From NCBI RefSeq assembly GCF_001274725.1, contig NZ_LGUF01000007.1, forward strand, positions 342,957 through 406,956: a stretch of 64,000 nt of DNA. The letters run 5' to 3'. Source of the DNA: Sporosarcina globispora (GTDB taxonomy: Bacteria > Bacillota > Bacilli > Bacillales > Cytobacillaceae). Shown piece after piece: positions 18,092-27,355 of the stretch (the stretch's first letter is position 1; each line of letters begins with the position of its first letter). A model generated the notes under the pieces. It had not been told where the DNA came from. It did no database searches and was given only the letters and a program-made list of their open reading frames with translations. A program made the position numbers and the translations under genes.

Positions 18092-18122
18092 AAAAAGAGA
18101 GCAGAATTTCTGCTCTCTTTTT
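18092..18122. terminator. Terminator between cshA and uvsE
   Basis: Perfect 10-bp arms (18096-18105 and 18109-18118) with a 3-nt loop, flanked by As and Ts on both sides. It lies downstream of cshA on the minus strand. Confidence 0.88.
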
Positions 18123-18150
18123 AAAGGTAAAAGTTAACCTTTTAACGTCG

Positions 18151-18218
18151 ATAACTGTCTAGCTTCAGCGCCAACCCCCTCGAGGGCCGGGGGTTGGCAA
18201 GGCACTTCCGCTTTTCTT
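18151..18218 (-). repeat. Dispersed repeat family A, short copy A2
   Basis: About 68 bp reading GAAAAGCGGAAG ... GAAGCTAGACAGTTA on the minus strand, with internal hairpin arms CCAACCCCC and GGGGGTTGG. Same ends as copies A1, A3 and A4 but without the long interior. It abuts the cshA stop codon. Confidence 0.75.
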
Positions 18219-18219
18219 A

Positions 18220-19695
18220 TTAACGATAGCTGCTGCTATTCGAACGGTTATTGTGGCTTTGGCGCTTTCCAGTATGGCCTTGGCGGGTTTTATATGAGCC
18301 TTTTTGGCCGCCTTGTCTGCCTCTGCCGTTATAGCCTCCGCGGCTGCGGTCATTCGGCTTTCTGTCGCGTTTAACTGGTAGCGGCTTCTCCTCTGTTAAT
18401 TTAACAGGAGTTGTATCCGGTTCTTTTGTCAGCATCTTCAGCACTGCTTGAACGACTGTTGCAGCATCTTTTTGTGACAGAAGCTCATTTGCTGCTTCTT
18501 TATAGCTTTCAAGATTGTTTTCCTCGATTGTTTGCATGATTTTTTCCATCACTGCTTTTTGCTGGCCTTCAAGCGCCTCATCCAGTGTTGGAGCATCCAT
18601 GCGTTCCATTTTTCTCTTTGTTGTACGCTCTACAACATGCAGATAGGACTTCTCCCGAGGATTGATGAATGTCATCGCAACACCCGTTTTTCCAGCACGC
18701 CCTGTACGGCCAATGCGGTGAACGTAGCTTTCAGGATCCTGAGGGATGTCAAAATTGTATACATGCGTTACGCCGGAAATATCCAATCCGCGCGCTGCAA
18801 CATCTGTTGCAACGAGAACGTCGATGCTTCCCTCTTTGAACTTGCGAAGAACAGAAATCCTTTTTGCCTGGCTTAAGTCACCGTGAATTCCTTCAGCCAT
18901 GTATCCGCGAAGATTCAAGGCTTCGGCCAGTTCATCGACACGGCGCTTTGTACGTCCGAATACAATCGCCAATTCCGGTGATTGGATATCCAGAAGTCTT
19001 GTCAGCACATCAAATTTATTCTTTTCATGCACTTCAATATAGTATTGCTCAATAGATGATACAGTCATTTCCTTTGCTTTCACACGGACTATTTGAGGGT
19101 CCTTCATGAAGCGCTCTGCCATTCTGCGGATTGGCTCAGGCATTGTAGCAGAGAAAAGCAGCGTCTGGCGCTCTTCCGGAATTTGCGCAAGAATCGCTTC
19201 TATATCGTCAATGAATCCCATGTTGAGCATTTCATCCGCTTCGTCAAGGATGGCAGTATGGACATGGTCAAGACGCAATGTTTTACGGTTGATGTGGTCC
19301 AGTATACGTCCTGGCGTTCCAACGATGATATGCGGTTTGTTCTTCAGCGCGCGAATTTGGCGGTTAATATCCTGGCCGCCATAAATGGAAAGGACTTTTG
19401 TTCTTTTGCCATAGCCGATTTTATACAGTTCTTCCGATACTTGAATTGCCAGCTCGCGTGTTGGCGCAATAATAATTCCCTGAATGAAATCCTTCGTATT
19501 GTCGATTTTATCAATCATCGGGATCCCGAATGCAGCCGTTTTTCCCGTTCCTGTCTGCGCCTGCCCGATCAGGTCTTTATTCTCTAAACTCAACGGAATA
19601 GTCTGGGCCTGAATAGGAGTCGCTTCTTCAAATCCCATTCTCTTCAGTGATTTCATTGTCGCCGGGCTGATGCCCAAGTCTTGAAACTTTGTCAA
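18220..19695 (-). CDS. cshA: DEAD-box ATP-dependent RNA helicase CshA
   Basis: About 491 aa. All helicase motifs are present in order: Q motif ([14 protein letters not shown]), [31 protein letters not shown] and HRIGRTGR, then a basic Arg/Gly/Asn-rich tail ([16 protein letters not shown]) typical of CshA, which works with the RNA degradosome and ribosome assembly in the cold. AAGGAG is 1 nt from the ATG at 19704 but 10 nt from the TTG at 19695, so TTG ([10 protein letters not shown]) is preferred. Promoter at 19796-19824. Confidence 0.94.
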   Translation of the reverse strand: MTKFQDLGISPATMKSLKRMGFEEATPIQAQTIPLSLENKDLIGQAQTGTGKTAAFGIPMIDKIDNTKDFIQGIIIAPTRELAIQVSEELYKIGYGKRTKVLSIYGGQDINRQIRALKNKPHIIVGTPGRILDHINRKTLRLDHVHTAILDEADEMLNMGFIDDIEAILAQIPEERQTLLFSATMPEPIRRMAERFMKDPQIVRVKAKEMTVSSIEQYYIEVHEKNKFDVLTRLLDIQSPELAIVFGRTKRRVDELAEALNLRGYMAEGIHGDLSQAKRISVLRKFKEGSIDVLVATDVAARGLDISGVTHVYNFDIPQDPESYVHRIGRTGRAGKTGVAMTFINPREKSYLHVVERTTKRKMERMDAPTLDEALEGQQKAVMEKIMQTIEENNLESYKEAANELLSQKDAATVVQAVLKMLTKEPDTTPVKLTEEKPLPVKRDRKPNDRSRGGYNGRGRQGGQKGSYKTRQGHTGKRQSHNNRSNSSSYR

Positions 19696-19795
19696 TGTAT
19701 TCATTCTCCTTCTAATCATAGAAAAATTTTGTCCCTGCACACCTGCAGGCAGGAGTTCTCCTGAAAAATTGGCCTATGAGTCACTCTTCCGGACG

Positions 19796-19824
19796 ATTAT
19801 AAGAATAGTTAGGGCACCCTGTAA
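19796..19824 (-). promoter_or_regulatory. Sigma-A promoter of cshA
   Basis: TTACAG (19819-19824), 17-bp spacer, perfect TATAAT (19796-19801) on the minus strand, giving a leader of about 95 nt before cshA. Confidence 0.7.
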
Positions 19825-20208
19825 GGAGCCTTTTAACCGGTTGTTCCGGCATCTAGATGCTGGAACTTCTTATTTTCTATAAAAAGTGCGGTTAGTTTCG
19901 TTAAGAAGAGTCCCACTCAATATGAAACCCGCTTGAGGAAAGGATGAGGGTAAATTCTATCCCAATTATGCAAATTGTTCACGGACAATCAGGTCTCTGA
20001 GATGAGTTCATTCAAAGGAAAAAACTCACCTATATTTGGCCTTACTGAAGTATGGCGTTCTCAGCAATACCTCTGTATTTAATGAAAAAAGACATTCTCC
20101 TGCTGGAGTATGTCCGGGTTCTCAAAAGAAGTTCCTGTTGGCACTTTGGTGTTTATATTACCATTTTCAAGTAAGGTTTGCAAACTTGAAGGCTACCTGA
20201 AAACCTTA
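19825..20208. other. Intergenic region upstream of the cshA promoter
   Basis: About 380 bp without a supportable gene. It holds an imperfect 22-nt inverted repeat at 19844-19865 (TTCCGGCAT / ATGCTGGAA) and a TCAAGT/ACTTGA pair near 20167-20190. Neither has a U-tract. Nothing else stands out. Confidence 0.4.
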
Positions 20209-20904
20209 TCATTCCGGCTTTTTTTGAAGGAAGCCAAGGATTTCCCGAAAGAGGCGATCCCCTTCCTCGCAATGGCAGATAAGGTGTTTCGAGTCCTTTA
20301 TAAAAATTAATTTTTTGGCCGACGAACTAATATTATTGAATAAATATCTGGCACTTCTCGGCGGCACAACCCCATCACTTTCACCTTGCGCAATCAATGT
20401 CGGCACAGTGATTTGATTTAAAATCGGTCTGATAGACGCCACAAGCCTGCGGAATTGCAAAGTTGCCGTAATCGGTGTCGCACGAATCTTCCGCTTATAT
20501 CTGACAAACATTTCATTGTCAGCCAAGTTCCCCCTGAAAGCATCCCTCACCATCTCTTTAATATCAAAGAAAAGCTGTTTCGGGTTTACGTAATAAGCAG
20601 CAGCACTAAGCAGAACCAATTTGTCTACAGGGTAATGCACTGTTAAGTAGCTGGCGATCAGGCCGCCCATCGAAAAACCGATTACATATACTTTCTCACA
20701 GCGGCTTATCAGCCTTTTCAGCTCTTCCTCCGCATGCTCAATCCACTTGTTATAGGCGATTCCTTTCAGCTTTAGTTCATCGCCATGACCCGGCAATGTC
20801 GGCACTGAAATCTCCCAGTCTGTATGTTTTTTCAAATATTCTGCTAAAGGTTCTACTTCAAATGGAGCCCCAGTAAAACCATGTATGCACATGCAGCCAA
20901 TCAT
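20209..20904 (-). CDS. Alpha/beta-hydrolase, carboxylesterase family
   Basis: 231 aa, close to the length of Bacillus/Geobacillus carboxylesterase Est30. Nucleophile motif GFSMGG (Ser in the elbow), oxyanion motif HGFTGAP near residue 8, acidic residue in ESDGVVP and His in DSKHLICHCEE complete the catalytic triad. Substrate unknown; short-chain esters are likely for the family. Monocistronic on the minus strand, between cshA and murF. Confidence 0.85.
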   Translation of the reverse strand: MIGCMCIHGFTGAPFEVEPLAEYLKKHTDWEISVPTLPGHGDELKLKGIAYNKWIEHAEEELKRLISRCEKVYVIGFSMGGLIASYLTVHYPVDKLVLLSAAAYYVNPKQLFFDIKEMVRDAFRGNLADNEMFVRYKRKIRATPITATLQFRRLVASIRPILNQITVPTLIAQGESDGVVPPRSARYLFNNISSSAKKLIFIKDSKHLICHCEEGDRLFREILGFLQKKPE

Positions 20905-21029
20905 CCACGAGTCACCGCCATTTTTTAAAGTTTAAGTCAATTCTATTGTACACTTTTTCCTTTTTGCCATACTAATCAAACCTGTTAGGGGATAGAAATT
21001 AAAACAAAGGAACTATATAGAAATAATTT

Positions 21030-21059
21030 AAACCCCTGTTCCACGTGGAACAGGGGTTT
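21030..21059. other. 30-bp perfect palindrome with a parS-like core
   Basis: Fifteen-base arms centred on CACGTG are perfectly complementary with no spacer. The central 16 bp, TGTTCCACGTGGAACA, differ from the Spo0J/ParB consensus TGTTnCACGTGAAACA at one position and equal the symmetric form used in some other bacteria. Alternatively it is the murF terminator: it lies 160 bp past the murF stop but has only a weak U-tract. The rest of 20905-21218 shows nothing I can name. Confidence 0.5.
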
Positions 21060-21218
21060 ATTTCCTCCGATAACAGTTATATACAAATTGACTTCGTGAA
21101 ATATTTGTTCCCATAGACTATAGCATGATTGAGTGCTGAAAAACGCATGGTATCTTCACACTGTTTCAGTCTCACTATTATTTCTGTTAAAGTTAAATTG
21201 TTATTCTTTTCCAAAATG

Positions 21219-22592
21219 CTATTGAAGGGCTGTTACAACATCTTCCAGTTTCATGCCCCGGGATGCTTTTACCAGTACAATCGTTTCTTGGTCGACATGC
21301 TTCTTCAGTTCTTCGATCAGCGGCTGTTTGTCAGTAAAGGCGGCGACCCGTTCATGGGGAAGGGTTTCCTTTGCCCCCTGTGCAATAAACTTGCCAAGCT
21401 GGCCGAATGTAAATACATAATCGACCTTTTCACCATCCACAGATTTTCCGGTGGAGTAATGGAAATCCTCCTCCTGCGGACCAAGCTCCAGCATATCGCC
21501 AAGAACAAGAATTTTCTTTTTATAGCCAGGCAGGTTGGCGATCAGTTCAACGGCCGCATTCATGGATGTCGGGCTTGCATTATAAGCATCATTAATGATT
21601 TTTTCTCCATTTTTGCCCTCAAGTAGCTCCATACGCATATTCGTTAGCTTTAAGCTTGCGAAGCCTTCATTCATCTTTTCGTACGGAACGCCAAAATGGG
21701 ATGCTGCAATCATGGCTGCCAGAGCATTGAGAACATTATGGGTGCCTAATACAGGCAGATAAAACTTCTCGCTGGACACATTGATCCTAAACATGCTGCC
21801 GCTGTCATTCTGTTCGATATCCATTGGATAAATGTCGTTTTTCCCGGTTCTGCCAAAAGTTCTTAAAGAGGCTGAACCATTGTAGGATTTTAACTTTCCA
21901 TCGAGAAGGGGCTCATCACCATAATAAATAACCAGACCATTTTCCTGAAGGCCATTCACGATCTCAAGCTTCGCTTCTGCAATCCCTTCCCTGGAACCTA
22001 AATCCTGCAGGTGGGACTCGCCTATATTCGTAATAATCACAGCCTCCGGACGGGCAAGCTTTGTAAGAAAATCGATTTCTCCCCTGCCGCTCATCCCCAT
22101 TTCCAGCACCGCAATTTCCGTATCTTCCTCAAGAGCCAGAATAGTTAAAGGCAAGCCGATATGGTTGTTATAGTTGCCTTCCGTTTTTTGAACTTTGTAC
22201 TGCAGGGAAAGAAGGTTTGCTGTCATATCTTTTGTGGTTGTTTTGCCGTTGCTTCCTGTAATGCCTGCAACTTTTACCTTTAATTCATCACGATAGCTTC
22301 TCGCCAATTCCTGGAGAGCCGTTAATGTATCTTCAACGATCAGGATCGGAAGATGCAGAGGAGGATTAGGGACATCCTTTTGCCAAAAAGCTGCGGCCGC
22401 CCCTTTACCAATGGCATCTTCTACAAATCGATGGCCGTCCGAATTTTCCCCTTTGAATGGGACGAACAAATTGCCCTGCCCGATTTTTCTGGAGTCAATG
22501 CTGACGCCCTGGATGACTGTGTCATAAAATGATGAAACATCGTTCTCAATCTTAATCATTTGTGCAATTTCCTGAAGTGTTTTCTTAATCAT
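21219..22592 (-). CDS. murF: UDP-MurNAc-tripeptide:D-Ala-D-Ala ligase
   Basis: 457 aa Mur ligase that adds D-Ala-D-Ala to UDP-MurNAc-tripeptide in the cytoplasm. ATP-binding loop GITGSNGKTTTKDM, central NIGESHLQDLGS and C-terminal NDAYNASPTSMNAA are the MurF signatures. SD TAGGAGG is 6 nt before the ATG. It follows ddl, which supplies its substrate; a hairpin after ddl suggests partial separation of the two. Confidence 0.97.
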   Translation of the reverse strand: MIKKTLQEIAQMIKIENDVSSFYDTVIQGVSIDSRKIGQGNLFVPFKGENSDGHRFVEDAIGKGAAAAFWQKDVPNPPLHLPILIVEDTLTALQELARSYRDELKVKVAGITGSNGKTTTKDMTANLLSLQYKVQKTEGNYNNHIGLPLTILALEEDTEIAVLEMGMSGRGEIDFLTKLARPEAVIITNIGESHLQDLGSREGIAEAKLEIVNGLQENGLVIYYGDEPLLDGKLKSYNGSASLRTFGRTGKNDIYPMDIEQNDSGSMFRINVSSEKFYLPVLGTHNVLNALAAMIAASHFGVPYEKMNEGFASLKLTNMRMELLEGKNGEKIINDAYNASPTSMNAAVELIANLPGYKKKILVLGDMLELGPQEEDFHYSTGKSVDGEKVDYVFTFGQLGKFIAQGAKETLPHERVAAFTDKQPLIEELKKHVDQETIVLVKASRGMKLEDVVTALQ

Positions 22593-22665
22593 ATGGCGCC
22601 TCCTATTTCGGCATTATTAATAGTGCTTAAGCAGCAATCCTAATAATGCCAGTTATGTATGAACA

Positions 22666-22697
22666 AAAGGAACACGGCAAAGATGCCGTGTTTCCTT
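22666..22697 (-). terminator. Hairpin downstream of ddl
   Basis: AACACGGCA and TGCCGTGTT arms around AAGA, extended to AAGGAA/TTCCTT with one bulged base. It lies 15 nt past the ddl stop on the minus strand. Confidence 0.6.
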
Positions 22698-22711
22698 CAA
22701 AGTTATATTTC

Positions 22712-23788
22712 TTACATTGTGTGTTTGATGCTTTGCTTCTCCTCATGTCGTTCGATGGCCAGATTGACAAGCTTTTCGATCAGCTGAGGATATTCTACTC
22801 CCGTATGTTTCCACAGAAGCGGGAACATGCTGAAAGGTGTAAAGCCTGGCATTGTATTGACCTCATTAATGTATAGCTTACCCTCTCTTGTTAAAAAGAA
22901 ATCAGCTCTGACCAGACCTGAACAATCAAGTGCTTTAAATGCTTTAATGGCCATGTCCCTCAGTTCACTGAACTCAATTTCTGAGATTTCAGCAGGAATG
23001 ATTAATGCTGTGTCCCCATCTTCATACTTCGCTTTATAATCATAGAATTCAACTTTCGGCACAATTTCACCGGCAACAGAGCATTCCGGATAATCATTGC
23101 CCATTACGCCAGCTTCAATTTCTCTGGCTGAAACACCTTCTTCAATAATAATTTTACGGTCAAATTGGAAAGCTTCTTTGAATGCCCCCTCAAGCTCTGA
23201 ACGGTTCATGCACTTGCTGATTCCTACACTTGAACCAAGATTTGCCGGTTTTACAAAACACGGGTATCCGAGTTCCTTTTCCACTTGATCATAGGCTGCC
23301 TCCGTCTCATTCTCCCACTCGCTGCGGATAAACCAGACATACTTCACCTGCGGCAGTCCTGCCTGCGCAAAGATATTCTTCATGATGACCTTATCCATGC
23401 CCGCAGATGAAGCCAATACTCCATTCCCCACATATGGCAGGTTAAGCAGCTCCAGCAAACCTTGAACTGTTCCGTCTTCCCCGTTTGGACCATGAAGCAG
23501 CGGGAAGATTACATCAAATGGACCTTTATCCTGAGCATCCCGGAAAAGAGTCGGTGCCAATGCAGTTGGAGGAAGTGCTTCCCCCTGGGAAAATTCCAGC
23601 TCCTTTACACTGGAAACAGGGCCATGCAGTTGAGGGCCCTTTACCCATTGTCCTTCTTCAGATATATAAATAGGATGAATTTCATATTTCTCTAAATCCA
23701 ATGCTTTAATCACAGCCATTGCAGTCTGCATGGATACTTTATGCTCTGCAGATTTTCCGCCGTACAAAAGGCCAACCTTCGTTTTCAT
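22712..23788 (-). CDS. ddl: D-alanine--D-alanine ligase
   Basis: 358 aa ATP-grasp enzyme joining two D-Ala. N-terminal [36 protein letters not shown], and C-terminal [10 protein letters not shown] are typical. The GENGxxQ-equivalent active-site residues indicate D-Ala, not D-Lac, as second substrate by family similarity, not proof. ATG at 23788 with GGAGG 7 nt upstream; the seven codons to 23809 are upstream of the SD. It supplies MurF, and D-Ala comes from alr 11 kb away. Confidence 0.96.
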   Translation of the reverse strand: MKTKVGLLYGGKSAEHKVSMQTAMAVIKALDLEKYEIHPIYISEEGQWVKGPQLHGPVSSVKELEFSQGEALPPTALAPTLFRDAQDKGPFDVIFPLLHGPNGEDGTVQGLLELLNLPYVGNGVLASSAGMDKVIMKNIFAQAGLPQVKYVWFIRSEWENETEAAYDQVEKELGYPCFVKPANLGSSVGISKCMNRSELEGAFKEAFQFDRKIIIEEGVSAREIEAGVMGNDYPECSVAGEIVPKVEFYDYKAKYEDGDTALIIPAEISEIEFSELRDMAIKAFKALDCSGLVRADFFLTREGKLYINEVNTMPGFTPFSMFPLLWKHTGVEYPQLIEKLVNLAIERHEEKQSIKHTM

Positions 23789-23929
23789 AAAAGAACCTCC
23801 AATATTCAATCATGGACTAACCGGCTTCTCATGCCGCTTTATTCCGTTATTTTACCTTAACTGATTTTTATTCTCTTTCAAGCTACTCTTTATTGTAACA
23901 CTTTCATATTTAAGAAAGGGAGTGATTAC

Positions 23930-23998
23930 ATGTTCAAATCATCAGGAATTTTTTTCTCCGCATACGCCCATATTCCTATATGTATGAAAGGGCCCTGA
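23930..23998 (+). CDS. Possible 22-aa small protein
   Basis: ATG preceded by AAAGGGAGTG at good spacing, encoding MFKSSGIFFSAYAHIPICMK plus GP. The middle is hydrophobic and a Cys lies near the end. I do not recognise it. It stands alone between the divergent ddl and symporter genes. It may be a chance ORF; only the RBS supports it. Confidence 0.25.
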   Translation: MFKSSGIFFSAYAHIPICMKGP

Positions 23999-24188
23999 AA
24001 AAGGAAACTTTTCTTATCTGAAACTAGTAAAATAATTTCCTTTTCTGGCATTAATTTAAACTCTCTTTCTTCTATTATTATCTTAAGAAAACGTTTAATT
24101 GCCTACGATAGAACAATTAATGAGTAAAACCCTTAATCCCCAATAAATAATCAGACTTATTTTATTATTATATCAAAAACTTCACCTA
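23999..24188. other. Intergenic AT-rich region upstream of the symporter gene
   Basis: No gene seen. AGAAAACGTTTAAT at 24086-24099 is a partial match to a CcpA cre site (core AAACGTTT, outer positions diverge). Confidence 0.3.
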
Positions 24189-24217
24189 TTAACTTTTACA
24201 TCAAAACAGGATATAAT
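24189..24217 (+). promoter_or_regulatory. Sigma-A promoter of the dicarboxylate symporter gene
   Basis: TTAACT (24189-24194), 17-bp spacer, perfect TATAAT (24212-24217), 42 nt before the ATG. Confidence 0.7.
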
Positions 24218-24259
24218 CCTCCTAACAAAAACAAATGTATTTTTTAGGAGGACACAAAA

Positions 24260-25450
24260 ATGAAGTTCGGTTTGCTTCCCAGAATTATTGCAGCCATTGC
24301 GCTGGGTATTTTAATAGGTTCTTTTTCTCCTGAATGGCTTATTCAGCTATTTGCTACTTTTAACGGACTGTTCGGGAACTTCCTTGGTTTTGCGATTCCG
24401 TTAATTATTATAGGATTTATCGCGCCTGGAATTGGCAGCATGGGGAAAGGCGCAGGGAAACTGCTGGGGATTACAACCGGTTTTGCTTATGCTTCTACGA
24501 TAACTGCTGGTTTAGTGGCCTATTTTTCTGCGACGGTTTTATATCCTATTCTTTTAAAAAATCAAAACTTCAAAGAGTTTGAGAATCCTGAGGATGCCTT
24601 GCTTTCACCCTTTTTCCAGGTGGACATGCCTCCTGTAATGGGTGTCATGACGGCACTGCTGATTTCATTCACTTTAGGGCTTGGATTGGCTGCGATCAAA
24701 GGAAACACACTGCAAAATGCCATGAATGATTTCCGTGATATTATTGAAAAACTGATTGAAAAAGTCATCATTCCATTGCTTCCTGTTCATATTTTTGGGA
24801 TTTTCGCCAATATGACGCAAGGCGGACAGGTTGGTGCCATTATCTCTGTATTTGCCAAAGTATTTGTCATGATTATTGCTCTTCATCTTTTATTTTTACT
24901 GCTTCAATATTCAGCTGCCGGCATCCTGATGAAAGCCAATCCGCTTAGACTCATGAAGAATATGATGCCTGCCTACTTTACAGCACTTGGAACCCAATCA
25001 TCCGCATCCACGATTCCTGTTACGCTTAAGCAGGTTAAAAAGCTCGGTGCACGCGAAAAAGTGGCTGATTTCTCCGTTCCATTACTGGCAACGATTCATC
25101 TGTCAGGCAGCACGATCACCATTGTAAGCTGCGCAATTGCCGTTATGATGCTGCAGGGTCAAACAGCTTCATTTGCAGAAATCCTGCCTTTCATTTTAAT
25201 GCTTGGCATTACGATGATTGCAGCTCCCGGTGTTCCTGGAGGAGCTGTCATGGCCGCACTAGGTCTGCTTGAAAGCATGCTCGGATTCAATGAAACCATG
25301 CTTGCGCTTATGATTGCTTTATACCTTGCCCAGGACAGCTTTGGAACTGCGTGCAATGTGACAGGCGACGGTGCGCTGACACTATTATCTGATAAGGCAA
25401 GCGGCAAAGATACGAAACTTCAGTCTCAATCTGCTGTAAAAGCTGGCTAA
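24260..25450 (+). CDS. Dicarboxylate/amino acid:cation symporter (DAACS, SLC1 fold)
   Basis: 396 aa membrane protein. HP1-like serine-rich loop TQSSASTIPVTLKQ, TM7 block HLSGSTITI (in place of the usual NMDGT), HP2 loop PGVPGGAV and TM8 QDSFGTACNVTGDGA define the glutamate-transporter fold. Substrate is probably a dicarboxylate or acidic amino acid taken up with Na+ or H+; the altered TM7 motif leaves this open. SD TAGGAGG is 8 nt before the ATG. Monocistronic with its own promoter and terminator. Confidence 0.9.
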   Translation: MKFGLLPRIIAAIALGILIGSFSPEWLIQLFATFNGLFGNFLGFAIPLIIIGFIAPGIGSMGKGAGKLLGITTGFAYASTITAGLVAYFSATVLYPILLKNQNFKEFENPEDALLSPFFQVDMPPVMGVMTALLISFTLGLGLAAIKGNTLQNAMNDFRDIIEKLIEKVIIPLLPVHIFGIFANMTQGGQVGAIISVFAKVFVMIIALHLLFLLLQYSAAGILMKANPLRLMKNMMPAYFTALGTQSSASTIPVTLKQVKKLGAREKVADFSVPLLATIHLSGSTITIVSCAIAVMMLQGQTASFAEILPFILMLGITMIAAPGVPGGAVMAALGLLESMLGFNETMLALMIALYLAQDSFGTACNVTGDGALTLLSDKASGKDTKLQSQSAVKAG

Positions 25451-25452
25451 TG

Positions 25453-25486
25453 AAAAAAGATGTCCCTCTTGGGGCATCTTTTTTTG
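25453..25486 (+). terminator. Terminator of the symporter gene
   Basis: GATGTCCC/GGGGCATC arms with loop TCTT, followed by a run of seven Ts. Confidence 0.9.
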
Positions 25487-25529
25487 TTTTAGGTATGGTT
25501 TTCATGAAATTTGCAGCACTAAACCGGCA

Positions 25530-25620
25530 TATCGGTCACTTCGTTTAGTTTATCGGTCAGTTTTAGATTTTATCGGCCACTTTCTAAATATATCGGTCGC
25601 TTTTTTAATTTATCGGTCAC
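25530..25620. repeat. 20-bp-period tandem array (TATCGGTCA)
   Basis: TATCGGTCA or one-base variants start at 25530, 25551, 25571, 25591 and 25611, separated by AT-rich 11-12 nt, giving five units of about 20 bp. It fills the gap between a plus-strand terminator and the convergent glyoxalase gene. Confidence 0.8.
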
Positions 25621-25682
25621 CTGGCGCTGTATCAGCTTTAACATCCGAAACCTTAAAAAAATGACCCTGTAACAGTCATTTA

Positions 25683-26066
25683 TTAACCGATAGGCGAACA
25701 AATCTCAATATAATGTCCATCCGGATCTTCCACATAAGCCACTTTCTGGCCCCATGGCTTTTCAATAGGTTCAAGAAGGACAGGCACCCCCGCGGCCTTT
25801 AGTTTTTCAACAACCGCTTCTACCTTATCTGTGACAAAGCCAAGTTCAAATGTCTGCTCCTTCCTCACCCCATCCGGTATCGGAAGCCCGGTGACTTCCC
25901 TCCCGCCCTCTCTCGTATTGAAAGAAAGAATGGTGCTGCCTGTATCATACTCGATGTAAGTTCCAAATTCATTCCTAAGCTTTAGGCCCAGCAATTCACC
26001 GTAGAAGTGCTTCGTTCTCTCCAGGCTTTCCGCATATAAAATGACATAACCCATCTTCAACTCCAC
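25683..26066 (-). CDS. Glyoxalase/bleomycin-resistance (VOC) family protein
   Basis: 127 aa with the paired beta-alpha-beta-beta-beta VOC fold: MGYVILYAESLERTKHFYGE at the N-terminus and VAYVEDPDGHYIEICSP at the C-terminus, where Glu is a likely metal ligand. Substrate cannot be told; VOC proteins include lactoylglutathione lyases, dioxygenases and resistance proteins. The GTG at 26066 has GAGGTG 7 nt upstream; an ATG at 26054 is the alternative. Divergent from the Nudix gene. Confidence 0.85.
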   Translation of the reverse strand: MELKMGYVILYAESLERTKHFYGELLGLKLRNEFGTYIEYDTGSTILSFNTREGGREVTGLPIPDGVRKEQTFELGFVTDKVEAVVEKLKAAGVPVLLEPIEKPWGQKVAYVEDPDGHYIEICSPIG

Positions 26067-26179
26067 TTCTGTTCACCTCTTCAAATTTTCTTTTCATGAT
26101 ATGATTTCAATATAGGAGGTATTTTCTCCTTTTAAAAGAATGTCTAAACTTTAGAATCATTAATAATTGAGGTGCAGCA

Positions 26180-26668
26180 ATGAACTGGAAAGAAATCGAA
26201 CATCAGATGTACACGATGTGCATGGTTGCAGACGGGGATCAGATCCTTCTCATGAAGCGGCCGGATCATAAAGGCTTCCCTGGCTATCTTGCTCCGGGCG
26301 GAAAGGTCGAGTTTCCCGAAAGCATAACGGACGCGGCAAAACGCGAAGTGCTTGAGGAGACAGGACTGCAGGTAAAGAATATTATTTTTAAGGGATGGGA
26401 TGAGTACGTCAACCCCCAGATGAATGTCCGATACATGGTATTTAATTATCTGGCAGACTCCTTTGAAGGCAGCCTTCTTGCAGATCCTCCTGAAGGAGAA
26501 TTGCAGTGGATTTCAAAAAAAGATGCAATGGACCTTCCTATGCAGGGTTGGTTCAAGAGAAAACTGCCGCTGTTTTTCGAAGAAGGGACTTTTGAGATCC
26601 ATTCGGTTTGGGATGAAGATAATAGCAAAGAAGCTGACAGCGAGACAAGAGTCTTTGCTAAAAAATAA
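26180..26668 (+). CDS. Nudix hydrolase, 8-oxo-dGTP diphosphatase type
   Basis: 162 aa. A complete Nudix box (Gx5Ex7REUxEExGU) occupies residues 41-63: GKVEFPE, then REVLEETGL, which binds the catalytic metal. The N-terminus (MYTMCMVADGDQILLMKRP) and length resemble MutT/YtkD-type enzymes that hydrolyse oxidised nucleotides, but the real substrate is unproven. SD GAGG with a GTG-rich leader is 9 nt before the ATG. A hairpin follows at 26708. Confidence 0.88.
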   Translation: MNWKEIEHQMYTMCMVADGDQILLMKRPDHKGFPGYLAPGGKVEFPESITDAAKREVLEETGLQVKNIIFKGWDEYVNPQMNVRYMVFNYLADSFEGSLLADPPEGELQWISKKDAMDLPMQGWFKRKLPLFFEEGTFEIHSVWDEDNSKEADSETRVFAKK

Positions 26669-26707
26669 AAAGAGGAGCTAAAGTATTCTGAGGAATCTCA
26701 TAAAAAT

Positions 26708-26729
26708 AGGCTCGTTTCATAACGAGCCT
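26708..26729. terminator. Hairpin between Nudix and cobalamin genes
   Basis: Perfect 9-bp arms AGGCTCGTT/AACGAGCCT around TCAT between convergent genes. The U-tract is weak on both sides. Confidence 0.6.
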
Positions 26730-26734
26730 GAGCC

Positions 26735-27355
26735 TTATTCGCAGTGAGCCATGCATCCTTCTAAGAGGAATTCTTTTCTATCCTGATCGATTTGCAGAAT
26801 GGTCAGGCTGGTTCCATGAATGAAGGGCGGGTCCCAAATGTGTTCGACAGCTGCATTGCGGCAAAGCATATAAAGAGCTTTGACGGCAACTGCATGGGTA
26901 ACAATCAGCACATTTCCTTCAGATGATGTCTTTTGCAGGTCTTCTAAAAAGGAAGCAACCCGATTTGCCACATCATAAAAGCTTTCGCCCCCCGCACTTT
27001 CATAGGACTCCGGCCGATTCCAGTAGGCATCAAACTCAGCCGGATAATGCTCCCTTATTTCACTTTCCACTTTTCCCTGCCACTCACCAAGGTCAATTTC
27101 CATAAGCCTTTCGTCTGTCTCAATCGGAATCTCCCTTGCCCATCTTACAAGCTCTGCTGTATATATAGTCCGTTTGCTTGGGGAAGATACGATACGCTTA
27201 AAGTCTATATCTTTTATTCTCTCCCCCAGCAGCCCCGCATCGCTCCTGCCTTTCTCCGTCAAATCCGAGTCAAGGCGCCCCTGCATTCTTTTTTCTTTGT
27301 TCCATTCCGTTTCACCGTGCCGGATGATATATAAAGTCAGCATCCCGTTTTTCAT
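26735..27355 (-). CDS. Histidine phosphatase (CobC/phosphoglycerate-mutase-like)
   Basis: 206 aa with RHGETEWN (catalytic His) near the N-terminus, second-motif VTHAVAVKAL, and the phosphate-pocket Arg and Glu (EIDLGEWQGK). It is the last gene of the cobalamin locus, and the ATGA overlap with cblS at 27352-27355 ties it to the locus and fixes the start. Probably an alpha-ribazole-5'-phosphate phosphatase; a second homologue lies at 29539. A general phosphatase role is possible. Confidence 0.85.
   Translation of the reverse strand: MKNGMLTLYIIRHGETEWNKEKRMQGRLDSDLTEKGRSDAGLLGERIKDIDFKRIVSSPSKRTIYTAELVRWAREIPIETDERLMEIDLGEWQGKVESEIREHYPAEFDAYWNRPESYESAGGESFYDVANRVASFLEDLQKTSSEGNVLIVTHAVAVKALYMLCRNAAVEHIWDPPFIHGTSLTILQIDQDRKEFLLEGCMAHCE

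Noticed and set aside
19093-19587. 164-codon plus-strand ORF
   Set aside because: Antisense to the conserved helicase motifs of cshA; no SD.
21129-21626. 165-codon plus-strand ORF
   Set aside because: Mostly antisense to murF; no conserved features.
24086-24099. CcpA cre site upstream of the symporter gene
   Set aside because: The core fits, but three outer positions diverge and it lies about 100 bp upstream of the promoter; kept only as a remark.
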